From Pelomonas cellulosilytica (GTDB taxonomy: Bacteria; Pseudomonadota; Gammaproteobacteria; Burkholderiales; Burkholderiaceae_C): a DNA stretch of 64,000 nt. Numbering within the stretch: the stretch's first letter is position 1; each line of letters begins with the position of its first letter. The stretch lies in the NCBI RefSeq assembly GCF_021353265.1, contig NZ_JAJTWU010000013.1, positions 48,609 to 112,608 of the forward strand, in the 5' to 3' direction. Positions 42,900-54,255 of this stretch are shown here, piece by piece. The notes under the pieces are model-generated. The model was not told the origin of the DNA. It worked only from the letters and a program-made list of their open reading frames with translations, and did no database searches. Both the position numbers and the translations under genes were made by a program.

Positions 42900-45734
42900 T
42901 CACTGTCGGTGGGTGGTCAACTCCGCGGCCTGCCGCTGCGCGTCGGCCAGCGCCTGACGGACCCTGGCCGTCGCCGCGCTGCGCTCGGGGTCGTACTGAC
43001 GCACGTGCAGGGCGAGCGCCTGCTCCAGCACCGGCTGCGCGTCCGCGACGCGGCCTTGCTGCAGCAGCGCCTGGCCACGCACCGCCGTCAGCCGGGCCTG
43101 GGCATCGCGCTCGAAGCGGCGTTCGGGCAGCCGCTCCAGCGCGGCCAGGCCCTCGGCGGCCACGGTGCCGGCCTCGCTGGCACGGCCGCAGGCCAGCAGC
43201 AGTTCGGCCTCCTCGGCCTGGCGGCGCAGACGCAATGACGCGGTGTCGGTCTCGCCGGGCTTTGGGGGATGGACCCTGAAGTCTTGCAGTGCCTGTTCGG
43301 CCTGGCCGCTCGCGACCCAGTAGCGGCGTTGCACAACCCGCACCATTTCCACGGTGCGGTCGCCGGCATTGGCGGTAGACGCGACGGCGCGCTCGACGTA
43401 ACTGCGAGCCTGCTGCGGCTGGCCCAGCGCCACGAGCGCATCGGCCTGCGCGGCGAGCAGCAGGCCGATGCGCCCCTCGGTAGCGTGCGGCATCAGGACC
43501 TGCGACTCCTCAATCGCCTTCAGGCCACGCTTGGCGTCACCGTACGCCAGCAGTGCGCGCCCGTAGTTCCCCATCACGGCTGACGGCAGATCCCCGCCGG
43601 AATCGGCGGTCGTTCGCGCCCAGGCGAGTTCCGGCTCGGCGGCCTCCAGGGCCTCCCGCAACAACCGGTTCTCGTAATAAAAGCGCGCCAGCTTGAAGCG
43701 GGCTGCATGCCCGGCGATGTCGTTCTTGCGATCGGCGAACTCAATGGCCCGCTTGAGCGTCGTGACGGCCGCGTCGAGCTGACCGAGGTCATTCTGGACC
43801 GCAGCCAGCTGGCTGAGCACGATGGCCATTTCGCCGGTCTTGCCTTCGAGCTCGATCCAGCGGACGGCCTCCTGCAACGCCTCGCTGGCTTCCTTCAGGT
43901 TTCCGGTCTTCCTGGCCGCCTCGCCGAGGCTGTACATCGCGTCGATTCCGGTCGCGCGCAACTGATGCGCGCGGGCGATGGCCGCCGCTCGCCGCGACCA
44001 TTCGAGGGCTTTGGCGGGATCGTTCTTGTACGTGGTCCCCAACGCTGCGTCGATCAGCATACGGACTTCATCCTCGTCGCGGTGGCGGCTGCTTGCGGCC
44101 GCATCGGCCTTCAGCAGCACGGCCAGCGCCTCTTCCCACCGTCCCAGAGACTCCAGGTCCAGGCCGATCTCGACCGCAGCCCTCAGGGCGGTCTCGCTGT
44201 GCTCGCCATACAAGCGCGTGGCCAGCGCCAGGCTGCGCTGCTCCATCTCCAGCGCCCGATCCGTGACGGCCATGCCGACGTACATCTCCGCCATGAGCTT
44301 GTAGAGCCGCAGCTGCGCCTCGGGCGCCGAGGCGAGTTCCTGATCCACGCGCTCGGCGCCGCGGTCCAGCAGCTGCCGCGCCGTCGTGGCCTGCGCTGCC
44401 TCGGGATCGGCCTGATCGCTGGTGTTCGCGTTGAAGACCGATTCGATGAAGCCCTGGACGGCCTCGGCCGTGACCGCCGCGCGCTGCGCCTGTCGCGCCT
44501 GCCAGATCGCGACCGCCGCGCCACCCACGAGAGCCAGGACCACCACGCCGGCCGCAGCCACCTGCAGCCGGTAGCGGGCGACGAACTTGACCGCCCGGTA
44601 TCCCACGCCATCGGGGCGCGCCTCCACCGGCTTGCCCTCGCGCCAGCGCTGCAGGTCCTGGGCAAAAGCGTCCATCGTGGCGTAGCGCTTGCCGGCCTCC
44701 TTCTTCAAGGCCTTGTTCAGGATCGAGTCGAGATCGCCGCGCAGCTGCCGCGCCACGCGCGGGTCCGGCGCGCTCTGGCTGGCCCGCGGCGGCTCGACGG
44801 AGGCGATGGCCTCCTCCAGCTCCGCCGCGCTGGCCCGCTTGAGCCGGTAAGGCCGCGCGCCGGCCAACACCTCGTAGGCCACCACCGCCAAGCTGTAGAC
44901 GTCGCTCGCCGTGCCGATGGGCTCACCGCGGATCTGCTCCGGGCTGGCGAAGTCGAGCGTCAGTGCCCGGCCCTGCATCTGCGTCAGTTCGGTGTCGCGG
45001 GTGCGGTCCCCCTCCAGCAGCTTGGCGATGCCGAAGTCCAACAACTTCACCTGCCCTTGCGGCGTGACGAGAATGTTGCTGGGCTTCAGGTCGCGATGCA
45101 CGACGAGGCGCGCATGCGCGTGGGCCACCGCGGCCATCACCTGCTGCAGCAGTGCCACACGTTCACCCAAGCTCGGGCCATGCTGGCGGCAGTAGACGTC
45201 GATGGATTCGCCTTCCACGTACTCCATCGCGAGGAAGGGCCGCCCCTGGGCATCGATGCCGGCGTCGTACAGCCGAGCGATGTGCTCGTGCTCCAGTGCC
45301 GCCAGGATGTCCCGCTCGCGGTCCAGGCGCTCCGCGAAGACGTTGCCCCAGACGTTGCGCGGCAGTTTGAGCGCCACATGGCGCTTGATCAGCCCATCGG
45401 AGCGCTCGGCCAGCCACACCGTGCCCATGCCGCCACTGGCGATCTCGCTGATGAGCCGGTAGGCGCCGACCTGGCTGCCCGGCCCGAGCCCCTCGGCCGC
45501 CGGGGCCGGCGCGCCGGCGTCGAGTGCCGGCAACTCGTTCAGGAAGCTCCCAGTCTCTATGCCGGACCGGTACCGCAGCAGCAGGCTCAGCGCCTGGCGA
45601 TGGGCGGCTCGTTCACCGACCAGGCTGTCCAGCCACACGCCCTGCTCGGCCACGGGCAGCGCCAGCGCCTCGTCGAGCAGCGCGCTGATCGCCGGCCACT
45701 GATCGGAGAACCTGGAAAGCCCCGTCGCGCTCAT
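42900..45734 (-). CDS. Membrane-anchored Ser/Thr protein kinase with TPR-like tail
   Basis: A 944-aa Hanks-type kinase. The kinase domain (about 90-365) has ISEIASGGMGTVWLAE (P-loop), VALKLP (Lys), LVVHRDLKPSNILV (catalytic loop), KLLDFGIAKLL (DFG) and LDFASPEQIRG. A TM helix follows at about 400-423 (LQVAAAGVVVLALVGGAAVA). The large C-terminal part (about 440-940) is all helical with TPR-like repeats and would be periplasmic. This layout is a widespread family of bacterial kinases of unknown target. ATG 45734 is chosen. It is divergent from the Met-rich secreted protein. Confidence 0.9.
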   Translation of the reverse strand: MSATGLSRFSDQWPAISALLDEALALPVAEQGVWLDSLVGERAAHRQALSLLLRYRSGIETGSFLNELPALDAGAPAPAAEGLGPGSQVGAYRLISEIASGGMGTVWLAERSDGLIKRHVALKLPRNVWGNVFAERLDRERDILAALEHEHIARLYDAGIDAQGRPFLAMEYVEGESIDVYCRQHGPSLGERVALLQQVMAAVAHAHARLVVHRDLKPSNILVTPQGQVKLLDFGIAKLLEGDRTRDTELTQMQGRALTLDFASPEQIRGEPIGTASDVYSLAVVAYEVLAGARPYRLKRASAAELEEAIASVEPPRASQSAPDPRVARQLRGDLDSILNKALKKEAGKRYATMDAFAQDLQRWREGKPVEARPDGVGYRAVKFVARYRLQVAAAGVVVLALVGGAAVAIWQARQAQRAAVTAEAVQGFIESVFNANTSDQADPEAAQATTARQLLDRGAERVDQELASAPEAQLRLYKLMAEMYVGMAVTDRALEMEQRSLALATRLYGEHSETALRAAVEIGLDLESLGRWEEALAVLLKADAAASSRHRDEDEVRMLIDAALGTTYKNDPAKALEWSRRAAAIARAHQLRATGIDAMYSLGEAARKTGNLKEASEALQEAVRWIELEGKTGEMAIVLSQLAAVQNDLGQLDAAVTTLKRAIEFADRKNDIAGHAARFKLARFYYENRLLREALEAAEPELAWARTTADSGGDLPSAVMGNYGRALLAYGDAKRGLKAIEESQVLMPHATEGRIGLLLAAQADALVALGQPQQARSYVERAVASTANAGDRTVEMVRVVQRRYWVASGQAEQALQDFRVHPPKPGETDTASLRLRRQAEEAELLLACGRASEAGTVAAEGLAALERLPERRFERDAQARLTAVRGQALLQQGRVADAQPVLEQALALHVRQYDPERSAATARVRQALADAQRQAAELTTHRQ

Positions 45735-45934
45735 CGCTTCATCCCTTGATGCGCCGTCAGCGACCTCCGGCCCGCGAGCGCTTTGCGCGGCGATCGTAGC
45801 GGTGCGCCGGACCTGATCGGTCCCGCACGACCCCGGCCCGGTGAAATTACCCAACGGGCCTGACGAGGGTCCCCCATTCCACCCGCCTACGATGCCAAGG
45901 CCTGCCATCCCGGCGGCATTCCTGGAGTCGCTCC

Positions 45935-46930
45935 GTGTCCGTTCTTTCGCTCCGTTCGCGCCTGGTCGGCGCGCTGCTCACCCTCACCGCCACGGCTGCC
46001 CTGGCTGCCAAGCCGGCCACCGAGATGTCGCTGCTCGACATGACACCGCTGCCCAACCAGCACCAGCGGCAGACGATGACGATGCAGATGAAGATGGACA
46101 TGCGCATGGAGCTCCCCGCGGACGCCAGCGACGAGGACAAGGCCAAGGCCGCCCAGGCGAAGGCCGCGATGCCGATGACGATGAAGGCGCGCATGGAACA
46201 GACGCTGCAGACCGGCGCCCAGCGCCCGGATGGCTGGATGCCGCTGTCGCTGGCGCATCGCCAGCTGGAAATGTCGCTGACCAAGGCCACCGGGGTCGCG
46301 GTGCCGGTGCCACCGTCGCCCGTCGGCAATCTCGACATCAAGGCCCGCCTGAACACCAAGGACCTGTCGTTCGAGCTGGACGAGGTGCAGGGCCAGCAGG
46401 CGATGCCGGAAGGCATGAAGCCATTGATGGCACAGATGATGAAACAGTTCCTCGCCATGGCGCAGGCCGTGCGCGGCCAGAAGCTGAAGGTAGGCGAGAG
46501 CTTCGAGATGCCGCTGAACATGGCGCTGCCGATGCCCGTGCCCGGACAGGGCGCAGGCCAGATGCAGGGCCAAGTGCACTACACGCTGAACCGCATCGAC
46601 AAGGGCATCGCCTACTTCGACGTGGGCGTGAAGATGAACCTCAACACGTCCATGCCCGCCCCCGCCGCTCCGGCCGCGGCTTCCGCAGCGTCTGCGGCCA
46701 ATGCGGCTTCTGCGCCTGCCGGCGCCGGCCAGCTCAACATGTCCATGCAGGGCGACGGCCAGGGCCAGCTCGCCGTGCGCCTGGCAGACCGGCTCGCGCT
46801 GACGAACGACATGACGCTGCAGACCCACATGACGATGACCGGGCCCAACGGCAAGGGCATGCAGATGGACATGGACATGCAGATACAGGCGCGCGGCGAA
46901 AGCCTGAAGCGCGGCTCGGCCACGCGCTGA
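45935..46930 (+). CDS. Met-rich secreted protein of unknown function
   Basis: A 331-aa protein starting at GTG 45935 with GGAG 9 bases upstream. It has a signal peptide (RSRLVGALLTLTATAALAA, cleavage near 25). The mature part has many alternating Met residues (TMTMQMKMDMRMELPAD, MPMTMKARMEQTL, MQMDMDMQIQ) and an Ala/Pro linker (APAAPAAASAASAANAAS). Met-x-Met patterns on beta strands can bind copper or simply be oxidation sinks; neither is proven. It is probably periplasmic. It stands between the kinase and acpS, divergent from the former and convergent with the latter. Confidence 0.72.
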   Translation: MSVLSLRSRLVGALLTLTATAALAAKPATEMSLLDMTPLPNQHQRQTMTMQMKMDMRMELPADASDEDKAKAAQAKAAMPMTMKARMEQTLQTGAQRPDGWMPLSLAHRQLEMSLTKATGVAVPVPPSPVGNLDIKARLNTKDLSFELDEVQGQQAMPEGMKPLMAQMMKQFLAMAQAVRGQKLKVGESFEMPLNMALPMPVPGQGAGQMQGQVHYTLNRIDKGIAYFDVGVKMNLNTSMPAPAAPAAASAASAANAASAPAGAGQLNMSMQGDGQGQLAVRLADRLALTNDMTLQTHMTMTGPNGKGMQMDMDMQIQARGESLKRGSATR

Positions 46931-46936
46931 CGGCGC

Positions 46937-47341
46937 TCAGGGCCTCGGCGGCGCGACCTCGACCACGACGAACGCGACCGCGTAGTCCTGTTCGTCGCTG
47001 ACGGTGACGTGCGCCGTCAGCTGGCGGGCGGCGAACCAGTCGGCCAGCTCGCCGTGCAACGCGATCTCCGGCTTGCCGCTAGGCGCCTTGACGACCTCCA
47101 TCGCCCGCCACGTCATGGGCATGCGCATGCCCATGCCGATGGCCTTGGAGAAGGCTTCTTTGGCCGCAAAGCGGGTCGCCAGGTAGGCCTCGCCGCGGGC
47201 ATCGACCTTGGCCCGGCGCTCGCGGAAGACCGCCAGCTCGTGCGGGCCGAGCACCTTTTCGGCGAAGCGTTCGCCGCGCCGCGCGAGCGTCTCGCGGATG
47301 CGGCGGATGTCGCAGAGGTCGGTGCCGATGCCGTAGATCAT
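46937..47341 (-). CDS. acpS: Holo-[acyl-carrier-protein] synthase
   Basis: A 134-aa 4'-phosphopantetheinyl transferase that activates AcpP by moving phosphopantetheine from CoA to its Ser. The start [19 protein letters not shown] holds the first Mg-binding Asp. The second motif is [19 protein letters not shown]. The length is normal (about 125-135 aa). It lies just after pdxJ (4-bp gap) in the minus-strand operon that begins with lepA, and its substrate gene acpP is also in this window (58648). Confidence 0.95.
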   Translation of the reverse strand: MIYGIGTDLCDIRRIRETLARRGERFAEKVLGPHELAVFRERRAKVDARGEAYLATRFAAKEAFSKAIGMGMRMPMTWRAMEVVKAPSGKPEIALHGELADWFAARQLTAHVTVSDEQDYAVAFVVVEVAPPRP

Positions 47342-47345
47342 CGCG

Positions 47346-48113
47346 TCACGCGTAAGCCGTGGCGATGACGCGCTGGTAGGCCTTCACCGTCTCCGCGTAG
47401 CCCATCTCCAGCGCGTCGGCGACGAGCGCATGGCCGATGGAGACCTCCTGCACGCCCGGCACATGGCGCAGGAACAGGCTCAGGTTGTCGCGGCTCAGGT
47501 CGTGGCCGGCATTGATGCCCAGGCCCACCTTCAACGCCGCCCCGGCGGTGGCCGTGAAGCCGGCCAGCACGTCGGCCTGACGTTCGGTGCCGAAGGCGCT
47601 GGCGAAGGTCTCGGTGTAGAGCTCGATGCGGTCCGCGCCCAGCGCGGCGACCGCGGCCATCGCGGCCGGGTTGGGGTCCATGAACAGGCTCACGCGCACG
47701 CCCAGGGCCTGCGCCTCGCGGATCAGCGGCTGCAGGCGCTCGGCGTCCTGCGGCAGCGTCCAGCCGTGGTCGGACGTGAACTGGTCTTCCGAGTCCGGCA
47801 CAAACGTGACCTGATGCGGGCGGTGCTTGCGCACGAAGTCCATCAGGTTCTGCGTCGGGTTGCCCTCGATGTTGAACTCGGCCTGCGGCCAGTCCTTCAG
47901 GAAGGCGGCGAGGTCATCCACGTCGCCGGGGCGGATGTGGCGCGCATCGGGCCGGGGGTGCACCGTGATGCCTTGCGCGCCGGCCAGCAGGCATTGCTCG
48001 GCGGCGCGCAGCACGCTTGGGATGCCCAGGTGGCGCGTGTTGCGCAGTAACGCGACCTTGTTGACGTTGACGGACAGTGCGCAGCGGCTGCCGGCATGGG
48101 CAAGGGGGTTCAT
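47346..48113 (-). CDS. pdxJ: Pyridoxine 5'-phosphate synthase
   Basis: A 255-aa TIM-barrel enzyme that condenses 1-deoxyxylulose-5-phosphate with 3-amino-2-oxopropyl phosphate, the last ring-closing step of DXP-dependent vitamin B6 synthesis. Conserved segments: [32 protein letters not shown] (the catalytic Glu follows in EFNIEGNPT), [18 protein letters not shown] and [17 protein letters not shown] 48113 is chosen; a TTG at 48128 would overlap recO more. It sits between recO and acpS as in many proteobacteria. Confidence 0.95.
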   Translation of the reverse strand: MNPLAHAGSRCALSVNVNKVALLRNTRHLGIPSVLRAAEQCLLAGAQGITVHPRPDARHIRPGDVDDLAAFLKDWPQAEFNIEGNPTQNLMDFVRKHRPHQVTFVPDSEDQFTSDHGWTLPQDAERLQPLIREAQALGVRVSLFMDPNPAAMAAVAALGADRIELYTETFASAFGTERQADVLAGFTATAGAALKVGLGINAGHDLSRDNLSLFLRHVPGVQEVSIGHALVADALEMGYAETVKAYQRVIATAYA

Positions 48114-48117
48114 GAGG

Positions 48118-48867
48118 TCACGAATCAAGCAGTTGTTGCACGTCGACCATCAGCGCGCGCGTGCGCAGCGGCTGGTGGCCCAGATGGTAGTGGAGCAGCC
48201 CGCGCAGCGTCGTCTTCAGCGCCTGCGGCGCGACAGCGCAGGCCTGGCGCAGCGCCGCGGGGCTGCCATGCAGCAGCGCGGCCTGCAGCTGGATCAGCAG
48301 GCTGCCCGGCAGGCTGGCCTCGCTGGCGGGCGGGATGACGCCCGACTCGGGCGACAGCTGGTAGCGCCGCTCGGGGTCGACCACGGCCTGCGTCGGCGCG
48401 ACGACGCTGAGGTCGGGCAGCAGTCCCAGCTCGGACAACAGCTTCAGCTCGAAGGCGCGCAGCACCGCATCGCCATCACCCAGATGGGCCAGTGCGTCAG
48501 CATAGGCGTCGAACAGCGGCGGATGCGGGTCGTGCCGCGCGAGCAGCTTCAGCAGCAATTCGTTGAGGTAGTAGCCGGAGAACAGCGCGGCACCGCCGGG
48601 CAGCGTCGCGCCACCGCCCCATTCGGCGCTGCGCAGCGTCTGCACCTCGCCACCGTCGGCCTTGGCCGGCTTGCTGAGGCTGACGGTGATGCGCTGCAGC
48701 GGCAGCAGCACGGCGCGCAGTTGGGAGTAAGGCCGCTTGGCTCCCTTGGCGGCCACCGCGATGCGGCCGGAGTCGCGCGTGAACAAGTCCAGGATGAGGC
48801 TGGACTCGCTCCAGTCGTGCTGGTGCAGCACGTACGCCTGTTGGGCGGAGGGCAGGCGCGGGCTCAT
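48118..48867 (-). CDS. recO: DNA repair protein RecO
   Basis: A 249-aa RecF-pathway protein that helps load RecA at gaps and anneal SSB-coated strands. It has the N-terminal OB-fold (QQAYVLHQHDWSESSLILDL, FTRDSGRIAVAAKGAKRPYS) and the helical C-terminal domain (SGYYLNELLLKLLARHDPHP, LRAFELKLLSELGLLPDL). The zinc cysteines of some RecO proteins are absent, as in many beta-proteobacteria. ATG 48867 is preferred to the GTG at 48876. It lies between era and pdxJ in the lepA operon. Confidence 0.93.
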   Translation of the reverse strand: MSPRLPSAQQAYVLHQHDWSESSLILDLFTRDSGRIAVAAKGAKRPYSQLRAVLLPLQRITVSLSKPAKADGGEVQTLRSAEWGGGATLPGGAALFSGYYLNELLLKLLARHDPHPPLFDAYADALAHLGDGDAVLRAFELKLLSELGLLPDLSVVAPTQAVVDPERRYQLSPESGVIPPASEASLPGSLLIQLQAALLHGSPAALRQACAVAPQALKTTLRGLLHYHLGHQPLRTRALMVDVQQLLDS

Positions 48868-48892
48868 GACTGCCACCCGTCGACGCGGGGCC

Positions 48893-49810
48893 TCACTCGT
48901 AGCCGTAGCTGCGCAGATGCTCTTCGGAGTCCGCCCAGCCGGAGCGCACCTTGACCCACAGTTCCAGGAACACGCGGCCGTCCATCAGGTGCTCCAGCTC
49001 CTGGCGGGATTCGGAACCGATGCGCTTCAGCCGCTCGCCACCCTGGCCGATGATCATGCCCTTGTGGGCATCGCGCTCGACGACGATGCTGGCGCTGATG
49101 CGGCGCAGCTCGCCCTCGTCTTCCCACTTATCGATGACGACGGTGGACGTGTAGGGCAGCTCGTCGCCGGTCAGGCGGAACAGCTTCTCGCGGATGATCT
49201 CGCTGGCCAGGAAGCGCTCGCTGCGGTCGGTCAGCGCGTCTTCCTCGTAGAACCAGCCCTGCTCGGGCAGGTAGGGCTTGAGGATCTTGAAAAGGCGCTG
49301 CACGTCGGCCTCCTTCTTGGCCGACAGCGGCACGAACTCCGTGAAGTTGCGCCGTTCGGCCATGCCCTTGAGCCAGGGCGCCAGCTCGGCCCGACGGTTG
49401 ACGGCATCGAGCTTGTTGGCGATCAGCACGACCGGCTTGTCCTCCGGCAGCAGCGCCAGCACCTTGGCGTCGTCCAGCCCGAAGCGGCCGGCCTCGACGA
49501 CGAACAGCACGAGGTCCACATCCGCCAACACGCCATGCACTGTGCGGTTCAGCGTGCGGTTGAGCGCGGCGTTATGGCGAGTCTGGAAGCCCGGCGTGTC
49601 GACGAAGACGAACTGCGCCTCGTCCACCGTGCGCACGCCCGTGATGCGGTGGCGCGTCGTTTGCGCCTTGTCGGACGTGATGCTGACCTTCTGGCCCACC
49701 AGCGCATTGAGCAGCGTCGACTTGCCGACATTGGGCCGGCCGACGATGGCGATGAGACCGCAACGCTGCGGCGGTGTGGCGTCGGGGGCGGCGGGCGTGG
49801 GCTCGGTCAT
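48893..49810 (-). CDS. era: GTPase Era
   Basis: A 305-aa essential GTPase that binds 16S rRNA and checks 30S assembly. The GTPase motifs are visible: G1 [18 protein letters not shown]3 VDTPGFQ, G4 IANKLDAV and G5 [10 protein letters not shown]. The C-terminal KH domain contains [20 protein letters not shown] and [23 protein letters not shown] 49810 overlaps the rnc stop by 4 bp, the usual translational coupling. The N-terminus has a short Pro/Ala/Thr extension of about 16 residues. Confidence 0.96.
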   Translation of the reverse strand: MTEPTPAAPDATPPQRCGLIAIVGRPNVGKSTLLNALVGQKVSITSDKAQTTRHRITGVRTVDEAQFVFVDTPGFQTRHNAALNRTLNRTVHGVLADVDLVLFVVEAGRFGLDDAKVLALLPEDKPVVLIANKLDAVNRRAELAPWLKGMAERRNFTEFVPLSAKKEADVQRLFKILKPYLPEQGWFYEEDALTDRSERFLASEIIREKLFRLTGDELPYTSTVVIDKWEDEGELRRISASIVVERDAHKGMIIGQGGERLKRIGSESRQELEHLMDGRVFLELWVKVRSGWADSEEHLRSYGYE

Positions 49811-50502
49811 GTTCGGCTGCCTCGTTCGGCGGTGAGTCGGTCCAGCAGGCGGCGGGCGGCCTCCTGCTCGGCGGTGCGGCGCGAGCGGCCTTCGCCCAGT
49901 TCGGCCACGTCCAGCGCCGGCACGGCGCATTCGACCTCGAAGGTCTGGGCATGCGCCTGGCCACGTGTCGCGACGATGCGGTAGCTGGGTACGGGGATGC
50001 GCCGGGCCTGCAACCATTCTTGCAAGGCGGTCTTGGCATCCTTGGCGAAGTCACCGGTGCTGGCCGCGGTGGCGATGGTGTCGCCGAGCAGGCGGCGCAC
50101 GATGGCCAGCGCCGCGTCGTAGCCTGCATCGATGTAGGCCGCGCCCAGCAGCGCCTCGACGGCATCGGCCAGGATGGACGGCCGCTGTGCACCGCCGCCG
50201 CGGGCCTCACCCTCGGACATGCGCATCACGTCCGGCAGGCCCAGGCCCAAGGCGAGTCGATGCAGGCTGTCCTCGCGAACGAGGTGGGCCCGCACGCGCG
50301 TCAGGTCGCCTTCGTCGGAACCGGCATAGCGCTCGTAGAGCAGGCTTGACACCGCAAGGCTCAGCACGGCGTCGCCGAGGAACTCGAGGCGCTCGTTGTG
50401 ATCAGCGCCATAGCTGCGGTGGGTCAGCGCCCGCGTCAGCAACTCGGGCCGCTGGAAGCGGTGGCCCAGGCGGCGCTGCAGGGGGTCGAGCGCAGCGTTC
50501 AT
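49807..50502 (-). CDS. rnc: Ribonuclease III
   Basis: A 231-aa double-strand RNA endonuclease that processes rRNA precursors and regulates mRNAs. The signature [20 protein letters not shown] (about residues 37-56) includes the metal-binding Glu and Asp, and [20 protein letters not shown] holds the second acidic site. The C-terminal dsRNA-binding domain is recognisable by [20 protein letters not shown] and [20 protein letters not shown]. It is followed by era with 4-bp overlap and preceded by a DUF4845 gene and lepB, the usual order. Confidence 0.96.
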   Translation of the reverse strand: MNAALDPLQRRLGHRFQRPELLTRALTHRSYGADHNERLEFLGDAVLSLAVSSLLYERYAGSDEGDLTRVRAHLVREDSLHRLALGLGLPDVMRMSEGEARGGGAQRPSILADAVEALLGAAYIDAGYDAALAIVRRLLGDTIATAASTGDFAKDAKTALQEWLQARRIPVPSYRIVATRGQAHAQTFEVECAVPALDVAELGEGRSRRTAEQEAARRLLDRLTAERGSRT

Positions 50503-50518
50503 CGTCGCAGCACCTTCG

Positions 50519-50905
50519 TCAATGCGACTTGCCGCGGTACTTGATCAACAGGTAGACCGGCCCGAACAGGTCGATTTCCTTGTCCCAGCCGAACTCGATG
50601 ACGACCTTGTCGTTGCCATCCTTGGAGACGACCAGGTCAGCGCTCTTGATGCTCTGGATGGAGTACTCCACCTGCACCGAGCGGTCGAACTCCTGGCGAA
50701 CCGCTGGCACGGTGGCCGGGTTGCTCGCGGCGATGCGGTCGACGACACGCTGGACGGTGTAGTACTCCAGCACGGTGGGGAACACCTTCATCGCCACGAC
50801 GGCCGTGACGCCGACGACGGCGCCCCAGAACAGCAGGCCGATCAGCGTGAGGCCACGCTGGCGGTGGCGGGACGGCGGCGGCAGGGATCGACGGCTGCAG
50901 GTCAT
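50519..50905 (-). CDS. DUF4845-domain small membrane protein
   Basis: A 128-aa protein with one N-terminal hydrophobic helix after a basic start (QRGLTLIGLLFWGAVVGVTA, about residues 17-36). A periplasmic domain follows (LEYYTVQRVVDRIAASNPAT, SADLVVSKDGNDKVVIEFGW, IDLFGPVYLLIKYRGK). It matches DUF4845, almost always encoded between lepB and rnc in beta- and gamma-proteobacteria. The start resembles type IV pilin prepilin leaders (RGLTLIGLL). Function unknown. Confidence 0.9.
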   Translation of the reverse strand: MTCSRRSLPPPSRHRQRGLTLIGLLFWGAVVGVTAVVAMKVFPTVLEYYTVQRVVDRIAASNPATVPAVRQEFDRSVQVEYSIQSIKSADLVVSKDGNDKVVIEFGWDKEIDLFGPVYLLIKYRGKSH

Positions 50906-50912
50906 GAGGGCA

Positions 50913-51890
50913 TCAATTGAAGAAGGTACCGATGCGCTTGAGGTTACCGAAATTCATCCACACCAAGAAGGCCTTGCCGACGATGTTCTCGTCCGGCACG
51001 AACCCCCAGAAGCGCGAATCGCGCGAGTTGTCGCGGTTGTCGCCCATCATGAAGTAGTGGCCGGCCGGCACCTTGCACGTCACGCCTTCGATCGTGTAGC
51101 GGCAGTTGTCCTGGAAGGGGAACGGGCCGTCGGCCCGGTCCGGGCGGAAGAAATGCTGTGCGTTCGGGTCGACCAGGATCTGGTGCTCCTTCTCGCCGAG
51201 CTTCTCCAGGAACAGCGGGCGGTACCTGCGCGCGTCCTCGTCATAGAAGTTGCCCTTCGACTGCACGGGCGCCAGTTGGCCGTTGATGTAGAGCTTCTGC
51301 TCGCGGTAGCTGACCTCGTCGCCCGGGATGGCGGCCACGCGCTTGATGAAGTCCGTCGACGGGTCTTCGGGGTAGCGGAAGACCATCACGTCGCCGCGCT
51401 GCACGTCGTGGTTGGCGATGATCTTCTTGTTGATGACCGGCAGCCGGATGCCGTAGTGGAACTTGTTGACCAAGATGAGGTCACCCACCAGCAGCGTGGG
51501 CACCATGGAGCCCGACGGGATCTTGAACGGCTCGAACAGGAAGCTGCGCAGCAGGAAGACGACGAGGATCACCGGGAACAGGCCGGCGGTCCAGTCCAGC
51601 CACCAGGGCTGCTGCAGCAGCTGCTGGCGGGCGGGTTCGATGTCGGAGTCGACGCGGCTGATGCCCTGGGCCGCCAGCGTCTCGCGGCGCTTGGCGTCGT
51701 TGTCGACGAGGTTCTGCGCCGCCGCGCGGCGGGCCGGTGCGAAGTGGAAGCGCTCGGCCAGCCAGTACAGCATGGTGACGGCCGTCAGGATGAAGAGCAG
51801 CAGCGCGAAGTTGCCGCTCCAGCGTCCGACGTACCAGCCGCCCAGGTAGGCCACCAGGGCCGCGTACAAAACACCGGTCAGAGCGCTCAT
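50913..51890 (-). CDS. lepB: Signal peptidase I
   Basis: A 325-aa inner-membrane protease that removes signal peptides from exported proteins. Two N-terminal helices (ALTGVLYAALVAYLGGWYVG and ALLLFILTAVTMLYWL) precede the catalytic region, with a third near 100-118 (LFPVILVVFLLRSFLFEP). Box B PSGSMVPTLLVGD has the catalytic Ser; box D DFIKRVAAIPGDEV has the catalytic Lys; box E GDNRDNSRDSRFWGFVP is present. ATG 51890 is chosen, with TTG 51905 as an alternative. It follows lepA in the same operon. Confidence 0.95.
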   Translation of the reverse strand: MSALTGVLYAALVAYLGGWYVGRWSGNFALLLFILTAVTMLYWLAERFHFAPARRAAAQNLVDNDAKRRETLAAQGISRVDSDIEPARQQLLQQPWWLDWTAGLFPVILVVFLLRSFLFEPFKIPSGSMVPTLLVGDLILVNKFHYGIRLPVINKKIIANHDVQRGDVMVFRYPEDPSTDFIKRVAAIPGDEVSYREQKLYINGQLAPVQSKGNFYDEDARRYRPLFLEKLGEKEHQILVDPNAQHFFRPDRADGPFPFQDNCRYTIEGVTCKVPAGHYFMMGDNRDNSRDSRFWGFVPDENIVGKAFLVWMNFGNLKRIGTFFN

Positions 51891-51933
51891 CAGGGAGGTT
51901 TTCAAGGGCGGGGAGTCCAGGCGGTGGAGGGGT

Positions 51934-53742
<1,809 letters not shown>

Positions 53743-53801
53743 GAGGTCTTGATCTGCGCTGCCGGAGCAGGACACAAGGGCGGGAGCCCTTGCAGCGCAA
53801 G

Positions 53802-53823
53802 TTCACATCGCTGGCGATGTGAA
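53802..53823. repeat. Perfect inverted repeat in the lepA leader
   Basis: TTCACATCGC (53802-53811) and GCGATGTGAA (53814-53823) are perfect reverse complements separated by 2 bases. A second small stem GCCGC/GCGGC follows at 53824-53836. They lie between the terminator and the lepA start and may be an operator or leader hairpin. Confidence 0.7.
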
Positions 53824-53847
53824 GCCGCGAAGCGGCGTGCTGAAGCT

Positions 53848-53880
53848 AAAAAAAAGGCACGTCGAAGAGGTGACGCGCCT
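53848..53880 (-). terminator. Rho-independent terminator between mucD and lepA
   Basis: On the minus strand AGGCGCGTC and GACGTGCCT form a 9-bp stem (one G-T pair) around an 8-base loop, followed by eight T residues. It would stop mucD transcripts before lepA. Confidence 0.82.
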
Positions 53881-53883
53881 TCC

Positions 53884-54255
53884 AACAAAAGGTATGGCAA
53901 CTGCTTGTTGGGCCTTCATTGTAGCCAAAAGGGTCGGCCGGGAAACCGCACCAGCATTGGTTTTCCGGTCGTTGCAGCCCGCCAACAGCGATTTTTAACC
54001 ACAGCTTATCCACAGATGCTTGTGGATCTCCTGTGGATCAAACCGAGCGTACAGAACCAGCGTCCGATTCACGCGCTCGCGACCGCTATCGAGCCCTTGC
54101 CAAGCCTCGATTTTAGCTCGCGGCAAGAACAATCCGCTCGACGCACACACAAGTTAGCCGGCGCCAACTTCAGCAGACGGTGGACAACCGGCCTGGCCGG
54201 CCGACCGGATTTGCCGCATCGCGGAAAGCCCGATCTGGCAGCCCAGGCTTGTGCA
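53884..54255. other. mucD-lepA gap with DnaA-box-like sites
   Basis: No gene supported. A consensus DnaA box TTATCCACA lies at 54006-54014. It is followed by TGTGGAT words at 54021-54027 and 54032-54038, the first forming a 7-bp inverted repeat with the box (spacer GATGCT). I see no AT-rich melting element, so this is not a clear origin. Confidence 0.5.

Noticed and set aside
53884..54255. Chromosomal or plasmid replication origin
   Set aside because: DnaA-box-like words are present but there is no AT-rich unwinding region, no dnaA/rep gene and the neighbours are lepA and mucD.
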